From: Klebsiella terrigena
Lineage (GTDB): Bacteria > Pseudomonadota > Gammaproteobacteria > Enterobacterales > Enterobacteriaceae
Direction of reading: 5' to 3'
Assembly: GCF_006539725.1 (NCBI RefSeq)
Contig: NZ_BJNO01000002.1
Location: forward strand, 1 to 64,000
DNA length: 64,000 nucleotides
Made by a program: the position numbers and the translations under genes. The notes under the pieces are model-generated. The model ran no database searches. It had not been told where the DNA came from and was given only the letters and a program-made list of their open reading frames with translations. Below are positions 1 to 10,625 of the stretch, one piece after another. Position 1 is the first letter of the stretch. Each line of letters opens with the position of its first letter.

Positions 1-144
1 AAGCCGCGTATCAGCCGCAGCAGGCTTATCAACCTGAACAGGCGCCGGTACAGCAGCCTCACTACCAGCCTGAAGCCGCGTATCAGCCGCAGCAGGCGTA
101 TCAGCCTGAACAGGCGCCGGTACAGCAGCCTGCTTATCAGCCTG
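1..144 (+). repeat. Two tandem 72-bp units in the ftsK linker
   Basis: Bases 1-72 and 73-144 are near-identical in-frame copies encoding a 24-residue Pro/Gln/Tyr-rich unit ([19 protein letters not shown] plus five residues). They differ at only a few positions, and the array probably continues upstream of the window. A partial third unit follows at 145-158. Confidence 0.9.
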
Positions 145-2738
145 AACCTTATGCCGCCTCGCCTGTTATTGAGCCAGAAGCTCCCCAGGAAGAGGTCAAG
201 CCGCAGCGTCCGCCGATGTACTATTTCGAAGAGGTTGAAGAGAAGCGCGCGCGTGAGCGCGAACAGCTTGCCGCCTGGTATCAGCCGATTCCGGAGCCTG
301 CGAGTCCGGTTGCGACCAGGCCTATCTCGCCGCCGCCATCTTCTCCGGTTGATGCCGCCGCGGTGACTACGCTCGCCGCCAGCGTACATCAGGCCGCGGG
401 CGCTGGTGCTAGCGCTGCCGCGGTGGTCTCCGCTGCGTCATCCGCCGCGCCGCTGTTCAGTCCGGCAGCGGGCGGGCCGCGCGTGCAGGTCAAAGAGGGC
501 ATTGGTCCGAAGCTGCCGCGTCCTAACCACGTCCGCGTACCGACGCGCCGTGAGCTGGCATCGTATGGCATTAAGCTGCCTTCTCAGCGCATCGCGGAAG
601 AGCGCGCCCGCCAGGCGGAGCTTGATCAAAATTATGACGATGAGCCACTCACCGATGAAGAAGTTAACGAGCTGGAGCAGGGCGAGCTGGCGCGTCAGTT
701 TGCCGCCACCCAGCAGCAGCGCTACGGTGAGGTCTACCAGGCTGACGATGGCGGAGATGACGATTCAGCCGCCGAAGCCGAGCTGGCTCGCCAGTTTGCC
801 GCCACCCAACAGCAGCGCTACAGCAGCGAGCAGCCGCGCGGGGCGAATCCGTTCTCTCCGGCTGATTATGACTTCTCGCCGATGAAAACGCTGGTGGACG
901 ACGGCCCGAGCGAGCCGCTGTTTACGCCGATGCCGGAGGTTCAGCCGTCGGCACCGCAATACCAGCAGCCGGCGCAGCATCAGCATCAGCCGGTACAGCA
1001 GCCGCAGCCCGTGCAGCACTATCAGCAGCCGACGCCGCAGCCTGCTTACCAGCAGCCGACGCCGCAGCCTGCTTACCAGCAGCCTCAGGCTCAGCAGCCG
1101 GTACAATCTGCGCCGGCGGCGCAGAGCTACCAGCCGCAGCAGGCTCCTCAGGCCCCGATGCAGCCGCCGGTCCAACAGCTGGCGCCGCAGCCGCAGGAGA
1201 GTCTGATTCACCCGCTCCTGATGCGTAACGGCAACAGCCATCCGCTGCAGCGGCCGACGACGCCGCTGCCATCTCTGGATCTGCTGACGCCGCCGCCGAG
1301 TGAGATAGAGCCGGTTGATACCTTCGCGCTGGAGCAAATGGCGCGCCTGGTGGAAGCTCGCCTTGCCGATTTCCGTATTAAAGCGGACGTCGTGAACTAC
1401 TCGCCAGGCCCGGTTATCACCCGCTTTGAGCTGAACCTGGCGCCGGGCGTGAAGGCCGCGCGTATTTCTAACCTGTCGCGCGACCTTGCCCGTTCGCTCT
1501 CCACGGTTGCCGTGCGCGTCGTGGAAGTGATTCCCGGCAAGCCGTACGTTGGCCTGGAGCTGCCGAATAAGAAGCGTCAGACCGTCTACCTGCGCGAAGT
1601 GCTGGATAATACCAAGTTCCGCGATAACCCCTCGCCGCTGACCGTGGTGCTGGGCAAAGATATTGCCGGCGATCCGGTCGTCGCCGACCTGGCAAAAATG
1701 CCGCACCTGCTGGTTGCCGGTACCACCGGCTCCGGTAAATCGGTTGGCGTCAACGCCATGATCCTCAGCATGCTCTACAAGGCACAGCCGGAAGACGTGC
1801 GCTTCATTATGATCGACCCCAAAATGCTCGAACTGTCGGTCTATGAAGGGATCCCGCATCTGCTGACGGAAGTGGTTACCGATATGAAAGACGCCGCCAA
1901 CGCTCTGCGCTGGAGCGTGAACGAGATGGAACGCCGCTACAAGCTGATGTCAGCGTTGGGCGTGCGTAACCTGGCGGGCTACAACGAGAAGATTGCCGAG
2001 GCGGCGCGCATGGGGCGCCCAATTCCGGATCCGTACTGGAAGCCGGGCGACAGCATGGATGCGGTTCATCCGGTGCTGGAAAAACTGCCTTACATCGTGG
2101 TGCTGGTGGACGAATTCGCCGACCTGATGATGACCGTGGGTAAAAAAGTGGAAGAGCTGATTGCTCGTCTGGCGCAGAAAGCGCGTGCGGCGGGTATTCA
2201 CCTCGTGCTGGCGACCCAGCGCCCGTCGGTTGACGTGATCACCGGCCTGATTAAGGCCAACATCCCGACGCGTATTGCGTTCACCGTGTCGAGTAAAATT
2301 GACTCGCGTACCATTCTTGACCAGAGCGGTGCCGAATCGCTGCTGGGGATGGGGGATATGCTCTACTCCGGGCCGAACTCCACTATCCCGGTGCGCGTGC
2401 ACGGCGCATTCGTACGCGATCAGGAAGTCCATGCGGTAGTCCAGGACTGGAAAGCGCGCGGGCGCCCGCAGTATGTCGACGGCATCACTTCGGATAGCGA
2501 AAGCGAAGGCGGCGGCGGTGGATTTGACGGCGGAGAAGAGCTGGATCCGCTGTTCGACCAGGCGGTTAATTTCGTGACCGAGAAGCGTAAAGCCTCTATC
2601 TCTGGGGTTCAGCGTCAGTTCCGTATCGGCTATAACCGCGCCGCGCGCATCATCGAACAGATGGAAGCGCAGGGGATCGTCAGCGAGCAGGGCCATAACG
2701 GAAACCGCGAAGTGCTGGCGCCGCCGCCCTTCGAGTGA
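1..2738 (+). CDS. ftsK: DNA translocase FtsK, C-terminal part (5' truncated by window edge)
   Basis: FtsK is the septum-anchored ATPase that pumps DNA toward dif during division and activates XerCD recombination. The frame is already open at base 3, so the N-terminal membrane domain lies outside the window. What is seen is a long Pro/Gln-rich linker (to about base 1200) with several internal repeats, then the motor: a Walker A motif GTTGSGKS near 1718-1743 and a Walker [11 protein letters not shown] near 2095-2125. The last about 60 residues (near 2550-2735) match the gamma winged-helix domain that reads KOPS sites, after a glycine-rich hinge. The C-terminus APPPFE is as in E. coli. The lolA gene follows 132 bp downstream. 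The identity is certain; only the linker is unusual in its repeat content. Confidence 0.98.
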   Translation, partial: AAYQPQQAYQPEQAPVQQPHYQPEAAYQPQQAYQPEQAPVQQPAYQPEPYAASPVIEPEAPQEEVKPQRPPMYYFEEVEEKRAREREQLAAWYQPIPEPASPVATRPISPPPSSPVDAAAVTTLAASVHQAAGAGASAAAVVSAASSAAPLFSPAAGGPRVQVKEGIGPKLPRPNHVRVPTRRELASYGIKLPSQRIAEERARQAELDQNYDDEPLTDEEVNELEQGELARQFAATQQQRYGEVYQADDGGDDDSAAEAELARQFAATQQQRYSSEQPRGANPFSPADYDFSPMKTLVDDGPSEPLFTPMPEVQPSAPQYQQPAQHQHQPVQQPQPVQHYQQPTPQPAYQQPTPQPAYQQPQAQQPVQSAPAAQSYQPQQAPQAPMQPPVQQLAPQPQESLIHPLLMRNGNSHPLQRPTTPLPSLDLLTPPPSEIEPVDTFALEQMARLVEARLADFRIKADVVNYSPGPVITRFELNLAPGVKAARISNLSRDLARSLSTVAVRVVEVIPGKPYVGLELPNKKRQTVYLREVLDNTKFRDNPSPLTVVLGKDIAGDPVVADLAKMPHLLVAGTTGSGKSVGVNAMILSMLYKAQPEDVRFIMIDPKMLELSVYEGIPHLLTEVVTDMKDAANALRWSVNEMERRYKLMSALGVRNLAGYNEKIAEAARMGRPIPDPYWKPGDSMDAVHPVLEKLPYIVVLVDEFADLMMTVGKKVEELIARLAQKARAAGIHLVLATQRPSVDVITGLIKANIPTRIAFTVSSKIDSRTILDQSGAESLLGMGDMLYSGPNSTIPVRVHGAFVRDQEVHAVVQDWKARGRPQYVDGITSDSESEGGGGGFDGGEELDPLFDQAVNFVTEKRKASISGVQRQFRIGYNRAARIIEQMEAQGIVSEQGHNGNREVLAPPPFE
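684..821 (+). repeat. Spaced duplication of a 14-residue motif in the FtsK linker
   Basis: The motif [14 protein letters not shown] is encoded twice, at 684-725 and 780-821, with a 96-bp period. Codons differ between the copies (for example gcg/gct, cgt/cgc, cag/caa). This suggests an older duplication kept at the protein level. The E. coli protein has, from memory, one such motif. Confidence 0.85.
1023..1076 (+). repeat. Perfect 27-bp tandem duplication in the ftsK linker
   Basis: Bases 1023-1049 and 1050-1076 are identical and encode QQPTPQPAY twice. Identity at every codon suggests a recent slippage-type duplication. Confidence 0.9.
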
Positions 2739-2870
2739 GTGCAAAGTTGGGTAAATAAGAGCAAAATCAGCCTATTCTTCTGTCCCGCCGCGCCAGGCGG
2801 TCCTACATTAGGGGCAGAAGAGGCTCCCGCGCAGGGAGCGACGCACATTGACGGACATTAAGGAATAACA

Positions 2871-3482
2871 ATGAAAAAACTCGCAATCACCTGTGCATTA
2901 CTGTCTGGATTTGTTGTCAGCCAGGTTTGGGCTGACGCCGCCGGCGATTTGAAAAGCCGTCTGGATAAGGTGAGCAGCTTCCACGCCAGCTTCACGCAGA
3001 AAGTGACCGATGGCAGCGGCAACGCGGTACAGGACGGACAGGGCGACCTGTGGGTGAAGCGCCCGAATCTGTTCAACTGGCACATGACCCAGCCGGATGA
3101 AAGCATTCTGGTCTCTGACGGCAAAACGCTGTGGTTCTATAACCCGTTCGTTGAGCAGGCGACCGTCACCTGGCTGAAAGACGCCACCAGCAACACGCCG
3201 TTTATGCTGATTGCGCGTAACCAGTCTAACGACTGGCAGCAGTACAATATTAAGCAAAACGGCGATGACTTCGTCCTGACGCCGAAAAGCGGCAGCGGTA
3301 ACCTGAAGCAGTTCACCATTAACGTAGGGCGTGATGGCACCATTCATCAGTTCAGCGCGGTAGAGCAGGACGACCAGCGCAGCAGCTACCAGCTGAAGTC
3401 GCAGCAAAACGGTGCGATAGACGCATCTAAGTTTACCTTTACGCCGCCGCAAGGGGTTACGGTGGACGATCAACGTAAATAG
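2871..3482 (+). CDS. lolA: Outer-membrane lipoprotein carrier LolA
   Basis: LolA is the periplasmic chaperone that takes lipoproteins released by LolCDE and carries them to LolB at the outer membrane. The 203-residue protein has a clear Sec signal peptide: positively charged MKK, a hydrophobic core, and a cleavage site after residue 21 (QVWA then DAAGDL). The mature part matches the LolA beta-barrel family over its full length. The start is preceded by an AAGGA ribosome site. The 132-bp gap after ftsK holds a small hairpin (2823-2839) and no strong terminator. The rarA gene starts 8 bp after the stop, so co-transcription is likely. Confidence 0.97.
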   Translation: MKKLAITCALLSGFVVSQVWADAAGDLKSRLDKVSSFHASFTQKVTDGSGNAVQDGQGDLWVKRPNLFNWHMTQPDESILVSDGKTLWFYNPFVEQATVTWLKDATSNTPFMLIARNQSNDWQQYNIKQNGDDFVLTPKSGSGNLKQFTINVGRDGTIHQFSAVEQDDQRSSYQLKSQQNGAIDASKFTFTPPQGVTVDDQRK

Positions 3483-3490
3483 AGGCGAAT

Positions 3491-4834
3491 GTGGGCAATC
3501 TGTCGCTCGATTTTTCCGACAATGCGTTTCAACCTCTGGCCGCCCGTATGCGGCCAGAAAATTTAGCGCAGTACATCGGCCAGCAGCATCTGCTGGCACC
3601 GGGTAAACCTTTGCCGCGGGCAATCGAGGCCGGGCATCTTCATTCGATGATTCTGTGGGGCCCGCCGGGTACCGGGAAAACGACCTTAGCGGAAGTGATT
3701 GCTCGCTATGCCAGCGCCGACGTCGAGCGTATTTCGGCCGTGACCTCCGGCGTGAAGGAGATCCGTGAAGCCATCGAACGCGCCCGGCAGAACCGTAACG
3801 CCGGTCGGCGCACCATCCTGTTTGTCGACGAAGTCCACCGCTTCAATAAAAGCCAGCAGGATGCGTTTCTGCCGCATATCGAAGATGGCACCATCACCTT
3901 TATCGGCGCGACGACGGAAAATCCCTCTTTTGAACTCAACTCCGCGCTGTTATCGAGAGCGCGCGTTTATCTGCTGAAATCACTGACCACGGAAGATATC
4001 GAGCAGGTGCTTACGCAGGCGATGAGCGATGCGGGCCGCGGCTACGGCGGGCAGAATATTGTGCTGCCTGACGACACGCGTCGGGCGATCGCCGAGCTGG
4101 TAAACGGCGATGCGCGCCGGGCGCTCAACACGCTGGAGATGATGGCCGATATGGCCGAAACCGACGCCGCCGGTCAGCGGGTGCTGCAGGCCAAACTGTT
4201 GACCGAAATTGCCGGCGAGCGTAGCGCGCGTTTTGATAACAAGGGCGATCGCTTTTACGATTTAATTTCGGCGCTGCACAAGTCCGTGCGCGGCAGCGCG
4301 CCGGACGCCGCGCTGTACTGGTATGCACGGATCATTAGCGCCGGCGGCGATCCGCTGTACGTTGCTCGCCGCTGCCTGGCGATTGCTTCGGAAGACGTCG
4401 GCAACGCCGACCCTCGGGCCATGCAGGTTGCTATCTCTGCCTGGGACTGCTTTACCCGAGTCGGCCCTGCGGAAGGCGAGCGGGCGATTGCTCAGGCCAT
4501 TGTGTACCTCGCCTGCGCGCCGAAGAGCAACGCGGTTTACAGCGCCTTTAAGGCCGCGATGGCCGATGCCCGCGAACGCCCGGACTACGACGTGCCGGTC
4601 CACCTGCGCAACGCGCCAACGAAGCTGATGAAAGAGATGGGCTATGGCCAGCAGTATCGCTACGCCCACGATGAGCCCAACGCCTATGCCGCCGGCGAGG
4701 AGTACTTCCCGCAGGAAATGGCGCAAACGCGCTATTATCGGCCAACAAACCGAGGGCTTGAGGGGAAAATTGGCGAAAAGCTCGCCTGGCTTGCCGAACA
4801 GGATCAAAATAGCCCCACAAAACGCTACCGCTAA
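3491..4834 (+). CDS. rarA: Replication-associated recombination ATPase RarA
   Basis: RarA (MgsA) is a AAA+ clamp-loader-like ATPase that acts at stalled replication forks and interacts with SSB. The 447-residue length equals that of the E. coli protein. Walker A GPPGTGKT is at residues 57-64 and Walker B FVDEVH around 111-116. The conserved C-terminal half includes the tetramerisation domain ([22 protein letters not shown]). A GTG start is chosen because the protein aligns from the first residues with the known N-terminus and because GAGGCG lies just upstream. It follows lolA by 8 bp, as in the ftsK-lolA-rarA arrangement of enterobacteria. Confidence 0.97.
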   Translation: MGNLSLDFSDNAFQPLAARMRPENLAQYIGQQHLLAPGKPLPRAIEAGHLHSMILWGPPGTGKTTLAEVIARYASADVERISAVTSGVKEIREAIERARQNRNAGRRTILFVDEVHRFNKSQQDAFLPHIEDGTITFIGATTENPSFELNSALLSRARVYLLKSLTTEDIEQVLTQAMSDAGRGYGGQNIVLPDDTRRAIAELVNGDARRALNTLEMMADMAETDAAGQRVLQAKLLTEIAGERSARFDNKGDRFYDLISALHKSVRGSAPDAALYWYARIISAGGDPLYVARRCLAIASEDVGNADPRAMQVAISAWDCFTRVGPAEGERAIAQAIVYLACAPKSNAVYSAFKAAMADARERPDYDVPVHLRNAPTKLMKEMGYGQQYRYAHDEPNAYAAGEEYFPQEMAQTRYYRPTNRGLEGKIGEKLAWLAEQDQNSPTKRYR

Positions 4835-4905
4835 CAGAGTCGTTGCGGTAAGGTTACCAGGATATTCCGGTGGTCGTAGTCTGCGGCCACTTTTCATTTT
4901 ATTAA

Positions 4906-6219
<1,314 letters not shown>

Positions 6220-6237
6220 TTTTTCTACCCCCTTCTC

Positions 6238-6263
6238 AAAAGCGCCTACGGGCGCTTTTTTTT
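6238..6263 (+). terminator. Intrinsic terminator of serS
   Basis: A six-base stem AGCGCC/GGCGCT (6241-6246 and 6251-6256) with a TACG tetraloop is followed by an unbroken run of eight T. Confidence 0.9.
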
Positions 6264-6273
6264 CATCTCCTTC

Positions 6274-6287
6274 TTGATGCCGGGCAA
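6274..6287 (+). promoter_or_regulatory. FNR-like operator of dmsABC
   Basis: TTGATGCCGGGCAA matches the FNR consensus TTGAT-N4-ATCAA at eight of ten positions. It closely resembles the E. coli dmsA site as I recall it (TTGATACCGAACAA). A -10-like CATACT lies at 6310-6315, which would put transcription start near 6322 and the operator centre near -41.5, the usual position for FNR activation. Anaerobic induction of dmsABC by FNR is known in E. coli; occupancy here is inferred. Confidence 0.65.
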
Positions 6288-6359
6288 TAACCCGTCCGTT
6301 CAATACCCCCATACTCCCTTGGTGTTAAAGCAGCATAAAAAACTAATAAAAGCTAGTTA

Positions 6360-6383
6360 CGCTATATATAAGTCTATATAGCG
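6360..6383 (+). promoter_or_regulatory. ModE-like molybdate operator upstream of dmsA
   Basis: A perfect 9-bp inverted repeat, CGCTATATA at 6360-6368 and TATATAGCG at 6375-6383, is separated by six bases. It fits the ModE pattern CGNTATATA-N6-8-TATATANCG. It lies 37 bp before the dmsA start and about 40-60 bases after the inferred transcription start. ModE control of dmsABC is known in E. coli. Confidence 0.7.
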
Positions 6384-6420
6384 ATTATCAGTAAATTGTG
6401 AGCAACCAAAGCGAGTATCC

Positions 6421-8859
6421 ATGAAAATTAAAGCCCCCGATGCTTTACTGGCTGCCGAAGTAAGCCGGCGTGGTTTAATGAAAACCACGGCGATTGGCGG
6501 TCTGGCAGTGGCCAGTAACGCATTTACTTTACCCTTCACGCGCATTGCCCATGCCGCAGACACCCTGTCACCGGCAGGCGAAACGGTGACCTGGAGCGCC
6601 TGTACCGTGAACTGCGGTAGCCGCTGCCCGCTGCGCATGCATGTCGTTGATGGCGAAATTAAATACGTTGAAACAGACAATACCGGTGACGATAGCTACG
6701 ACGGCCTGCACCAGGTGCGTGCCTGCCTGCGCGGACGCTCGATGCGTCGTCGCGTCTACAATCCCGATCGCCTGAAGTACCCGATGAAGCGCGTGGGTAA
6801 ACGCGGCGAGGGGAAATTTGAGCGCATCAGCTGGGAAGAGGCGTTCGATACCATTGCCGGCAATATGCAGCGCCTGATCAAAGACTATGGCAACGAGTCT
6901 ATCTACCTGAACTACGGTACCGGAACCCTGGGCGGGACCATGACCCGCTCCTGGCCGCCGGGAAAAACGCTCATTGCTCGCCTGATGAACTGCTGCGGGG
7001 GCTATCTTAATCACTACGGCGACTACTCTTCCGCGCAGATCGCCGCCGGGCTGAATTACACCTACGGCGGCTGGGCCGACGGCAATAGCCCGTCGGATAT
7101 TGAAAACAGCCAGCTGGTGGTTCTGTTTGGCAATAACCCGGGCGAAACGCGGATGAGCGGCGGCGGGGTGACCTACTATCTGGAGCAGGCGCGACAAAAA
7201 TCCAATGCGCGGATGATCATTGTCGATCCCCGCTATACGGATACCGGGGCCGGTCGTGAGGACGAGTGGATCCCGATTCGCCCGGGTACCGACGCGGCGC
7301 TGGTCTCCGCGCTGGCGTGGGTGATGATTACCGAAAACCTGGTCGATACCCCGTTCCTCGATAAATACTGCGTTGGCTATGATGAGAAAACGCTCCCTGC
7401 CGATGCGCCGGCAAACGGCCACTATAAGGCCTGGATCCTGGGTCAGGGCAGCGACGGTATCGCCAAAACGCCAGCATGGGCGTCAACCATCACCGGCATT
7501 CCGGCCGATCGCATCGTCAAGCTGGCGCGTGAGATTGCCACCGCGAAGCCCGCCTATATTAGCCAGGGCTGGGGGCCGCAGCGCCACGCTAACGGTGAAA
7601 TTGCGACCCGGGCTATCTCGATGCTCTCTATTCTTACCGGCAACGTCGGCATTAACGGCGGCAACAGCGGCGCGCGCGAGGGCTCATACGATCTGCCGTT
7701 TGAGCGTATGCCGACGCTGGAAAACCCGGTTGAGACCAGCATCTCCATGTTTATGTGGACCGACGCCATCGAGCGTGGTCCGGAGATGACGGCGCTCCGC
7801 GACGGGGTTCGCGGCAAAGACAAGCTCGATGTGCCGATCAAGATGATCTGGAACTATGCGGGCAACTGCCTGATTAACCAGCACTCTGATATCAACCGCA
7901 CCCATGAAATTCTGCAGGACGACAAGAAGTGCGAGATGATCGTGGTGATCGATTGCCATATGACCTCGTCGGCAAAATATGCCGATATCCTGCTGCCGGA
8001 CTGCACCGCCTCCGAACAGATGGACTTCGCGCTGGATGCCTCCTGCGGCAATATGTCGTACGTTATCTTCACCGATGAGGCGATTAAGCCGCGCTTTGAA
8101 TGCAAAACGATTTATGACATGACGACGGCGCTGGCGAAACGCATGGGCGTGGAGCAGCAGTTTACGGAAGGCCGTAGCCAGGAAGGCTGGATGCGCTATC
8201 TGCACGAGCTCTCCCGCAAAGCGATCCCCGATCTCCCGGACTTTGAGACTTTCCGCAAGCAGGGGATCTATAAGCAGCGTGACCCTGAAGGCCACCACGT
8301 TGCCTATAAGGCGTTCCGTGAAGATCCGCAGGCTAACCCGCTGACCACGCCGTCGGGAAAAATCGAAATCTATTCGCAGGAGCTGGCGAAAATTGCCGCC
8401 ACCTGGGAGTTACCCGAAGGGGACGTTATCGATCCGCTGCCGATTTATACCCCCGGCTTTGAGAACTATAACGATCCGCTGACCGAGAAGTTCCCGCTGC
8501 AGCTGACCGGCTTCCACTATAAATCTCGCGTGCACTCGACCTACGGCAACGTAGACGTGCTGCAGGCGGCCTGTCGCCAGGAGATGTGGATTAACCCGCT
8601 TGATGCGAAGACGCGAGGTATCGCCAACGGCGACCGAATTCGTATTTTCAACGCCCGCGGTGAGGTACATATCGAAGCCAAAGTGACGCCGCGTATGATG
8701 CCTGGCGTTGTCGCGCTGGGTGAGGGCGCCTGGTATAGCCCGGACGCAGGCCGCGTGGATCAGGCGGGGAGTATCAACGTGCTCACCACCCAACGCCCGT
8801 CGCCGCTGGCGAAAGGAAATCCGTCGCATACCAACCTCGTCCAGGTTGAAAAGCTGTAA
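6421..8859 (+). CDS. dmsA: Anaerobic dimethyl sulfoxide reductase catalytic subunit DmsA
   Basis: Molybdopterin (bis-MGD) enzyme that reduces DMSO and related S- and N-oxides as terminal electron acceptors. The 812 residues carry a twin-arginine signal (SRRGLMKT, residues 15-22) with probable cleavage after Ala45. An N-terminal Fe-S motif follows, with Cys61, Cys65, Cys69 and Cys102. The DYSS motif at residues 201-204 is where the serine ligand to molybdenum is expected. Length and sequence follow E. coli DmsA (814 residues) throughout. The ATG has only a weak ribosome site but matches the known N-terminus. It is the first gene of dmsABC, behind the FNR- and ModE-like sites, and dmsB starts 10 bp downstream. 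Confidence 0.98.
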   Translation: MKIKAPDALLAAEVSRRGLMKTTAIGGLAVASNAFTLPFTRIAHAADTLSPAGETVTWSACTVNCGSRCPLRMHVVDGEIKYVETDNTGDDSYDGLHQVRACLRGRSMRRRVYNPDRLKYPMKRVGKRGEGKFERISWEEAFDTIAGNMQRLIKDYGNESIYLNYGTGTLGGTMTRSWPPGKTLIARLMNCCGGYLNHYGDYSSAQIAAGLNYTYGGWADGNSPSDIENSQLVVLFGNNPGETRMSGGGVTYYLEQARQKSNARMIIVDPRYTDTGAGREDEWIPIRPGTDAALVSALAWVMITENLVDTPFLDKYCVGYDEKTLPADAPANGHYKAWILGQGSDGIAKTPAWASTITGIPADRIVKLAREIATAKPAYISQGWGPQRHANGEIATRAISMLSILTGNVGINGGNSGAREGSYDLPFERMPTLENPVETSISMFMWTDAIERGPEMTALRDGVRGKDKLDVPIKMIWNYAGNCLINQHSDINRTHEILQDDKKCEMIVVIDCHMTSSAKYADILLPDCTASEQMDFALDASCGNMSYVIFTDEAIKPRFECKTIYDMTTALAKRMGVEQQFTEGRSQEGWMRYLHELSRKAIPDLPDFETFRKQGIYKQRDPEGHHVAYKAFREDPQANPLTTPSGKIEIYSQELAKIAATWELPEGDVIDPLPIYTPGFENYNDPLTEKFPLQLTGFHYKSRVHSTYGNVDVLQAACRQEMWINPLDAKTRGIANGDRIRIFNARGEVHIEAKVTPRMMPGVVALGEGAWYSPDAGRVDQAGSINVLTTQRPSPLAKGNPSHTNLVQVEKL

Positions 8860-8869
8860 GGAATAACCG

Positions 8870-9487
8870 ATGACAACTCAATATGGATTTTTTATCGATT
8901 CCGCCCGTTGCACCGGTTGTAAAACCTGCGAACTGGCTTGTAAAGACTATAAGAACCTGACGCCGGACGTCAGCTTCCGCCGCATTTATGAATACGCGGG
9001 CGGCGACTGGCAGGAGGATAACGGCGTCTGGCAGCAGAACGTGTTTGCCTACTACCTCTCTATCGCCTGTAACCACTGCGAGGATCCGGCCTGTACCAAG
9101 GTCTGTCCGAGCGGCGCAATGCGCAAGCGCGACGATGGCTTTGTGGTGGTGGATGAAGACGTCTGTATCGGCTGCCGCTATTGCCATATGGCCTGTCCGT
9201 ACGGCGCGCCGCAGTACAACGCGGCGAAAGGGCATATGACCAAGTGCGACGGCTGCCACGAGCGCGTCGCCGTAGGTAAAAAACCGATCTGCGTCGAGTC
9301 CTGCCCGCTGCGGGCGCTGGACTTTGGCCCAATCGAAGAGCTGCGGCAGAAGCATGGCAAGCTGGCCGCCGTTGCGCCGCTGCCGTCGGCGCATTTTACG
9401 CAACCCAGCATTGTCATTAAACCGAACGCCAACAGTCGTCCGTGTGGCGATACAACCGGCTATCTGGCCAACCCGAAGGAGGTGTGA
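8870..9487 (+). CDS. dmsB: DMSO reductase iron-sulfur subunit DmsB
   Basis: Electron-transfer subunit that passes electrons from DmsC to DmsA through four [4Fe-4S] clusters. Four cysteine groups of ferredoxin type are visible in 205 residues: Cys14/17/20/24, Cys67/70/75/79, Cys99/102/105/109, and a final group in CDGCHERVAVGKKPICVESC. AAGGAATAACCG precedes the ATG. The stop is one base from the dmsC start, so translation is probably coupled. Confidence 0.98.
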   Translation: MTTQYGFFIDSARCTGCKTCELACKDYKNLTPDVSFRRIYEYAGGDWQEDNGVWQQNVFAYYLSIACNHCEDPACTKVCPSGAMRKRDDGFVVVDEDVCIGCRYCHMACPYGAPQYNAAKGHMTKCDGCHERVAVGKKPICVESCPLRALDFGPIEELRQKHGKLAAVAPLPSAHFTQPSIVIKPNANSRPCGDTTGYLANPKEV

Positions 9488-9488
9488 G

Positions 9489-10352
9489 ATGGGAAGTGGA
9501 TGGCATGAATGGCCGCTGATGATCTTCACGGTCTTTGGTCAGTGCGTAGTGGGGGGCTTCATTGTCCTGGCGCTGGCGCTTATGAAAGGCAGCCTGTCGC
9601 CTGAGCAGCAGCAGCGCGTGGTGCTGAGTATGTTTGGCCTGTGGGTGCTGATGGGGATTGGATTTATCGCCTCGACGCTGCACCTGGGGTCGCCGATGCG
9701 GGCCTTCAATTCGCTCAACCGCGTCGGAGCATCGTCGCTGAGTAATGAAATTGCCAGCGGAGCGCTCTTCTTCGCCGTTGGCGGCATTGGCTGGCTGCTG
9801 GCGGCGGTTAAGAAGCTTCCGGCCGGGCTGCGCAGCCTGTGGCTGATCGTCACGATGGTGCTGGGCGTCATCTTCGTCTGGATGATGGTGCGGGTGTACA
9901 ACACCATTGATACGGTCCCGACCTGGTATAGCGTCTGGACGCCGCTGAGCTTCTTCCTGACGCTGTTTATCGGTGGACCGCTGCTCGGCTATCTGCTGCT
10001 GCGTGTGGCCGGCGTGAACGGCTGGGCGATGCGTCTGCTGCCCGTCGTAACGCTGGTGGCTCTGGTGGCGAGCGTGGCCGTGGCGCTGATGCAGGGAAGC
10101 GAGCTGTCGACTATCCACAGCTCTATCCAGCAGGCGTCTGCGCTGGTGCCGGACTACGGCTCGCTGATGGCGTGGCGCGTTGCGGCTCTGGCGCTGGCGC
10201 TGGCGTGCTGGGTTGCGCCAATGCTTAAAGGATATCAGCCGGCGCTGCCGCTGCTAGGCCTGGCATTTGTGCTGGTGCTGGTGGGTGAGATGGTGGGCCG
10301 CGGGGTCTTCTACGGTCTGCATATGACGGTGGGTATGGCGATCGCCAGCTAA
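9489..10352 (+). CDS. dmsC: DMSO reductase membrane anchor DmsC
   Basis: Integral membrane subunit that oxidises menaquinol and anchors DmsAB. The start at 9489 (MGSGWHEWPLMIF) gives 287 residues, the family length, and sits after a GGAGGT that also spans the end of dmsB. A longer frame runs upstream only because it overlaps dmsB. The sequence is almost wholly hydrophobic, with about eight predicted membrane helices. It is the last gene of the operon; a strong hairpin follows at 10361. Confidence 0.97.
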   Translation: MGSGWHEWPLMIFTVFGQCVVGGFIVLALALMKGSLSPEQQQRVVLSMFGLWVLMGIGFIASTLHLGSPMRAFNSLNRVGASSLSNEIASGALFFAVGGIGWLLAAVKKLPAGLRSLWLIVTMVLGVIFVWMMVRVYNTIDTVPTWYSVWTPLSFFLTLFIGGPLLGYLLLRVAGVNGWAMRLLPVVTLVALVASVAVALMQGSELSTIHSSIQQASALVPDYGSLMAWRVAALALALACWVAPMLKGYQPALPLLGLAFVLVLVGEMVGRGVFYGLHMTVGMAIAS

Positions 10353-10360
10353 GCCTTTAT

Positions 10361-10390
10361 TCGCGCCGGAACTTCGCGGTTCCGGCGCGA
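10361..10390 (+). terminator. 12-bp hairpin after dmsC
   Basis: TCGCGCCGGAAC (10361-10372) and its exact complement (10379-10390) flank a six-base loop. No T-run follows on the plus strand, so termination may be weak or the stem may protect the 3' end. Confidence 0.55.
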
Positions 10391-10625
10391 TAAAAAATGC
10401 GCTCTCTTCATGAAATATTTCAACTGATATTCCCGCCCGTTAATTCCAATAAATTAATAAAAACAATGGAATAATATAAAGAATAATTCTGCCGCCTCGC
10501 CGATGGATAAAAAACTTCAATCGTTGCCCGACAAACCGCGTCCTGCCTGATTTCAGGTGGATTGACAATGTTTATAGCAGTGGCATGATGCGCACGAAAT
10601 CCGAACTTCCTCACGGTTTATATCC

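Noticed and set aside
1-1100. Repeats near the window start as a CRISPR array
   Set aside because: The repeats are in frame with ftsK, adjoin without unique spacers, and encode a Pro/Gln linker.
765-1859. 364-codon frame antisense to ftsK
   Set aside because: Composed of Arg/Leu/Gln repeats mirroring the Pro/Gln linker; not a plausible protein.
6396-6409. FNR-like TTGTGAGCAACCAA
   Set aside because: It lies about 12 bp before the dmsA start codon, where an activator site makes no sense. The site at 6274 fits far better.
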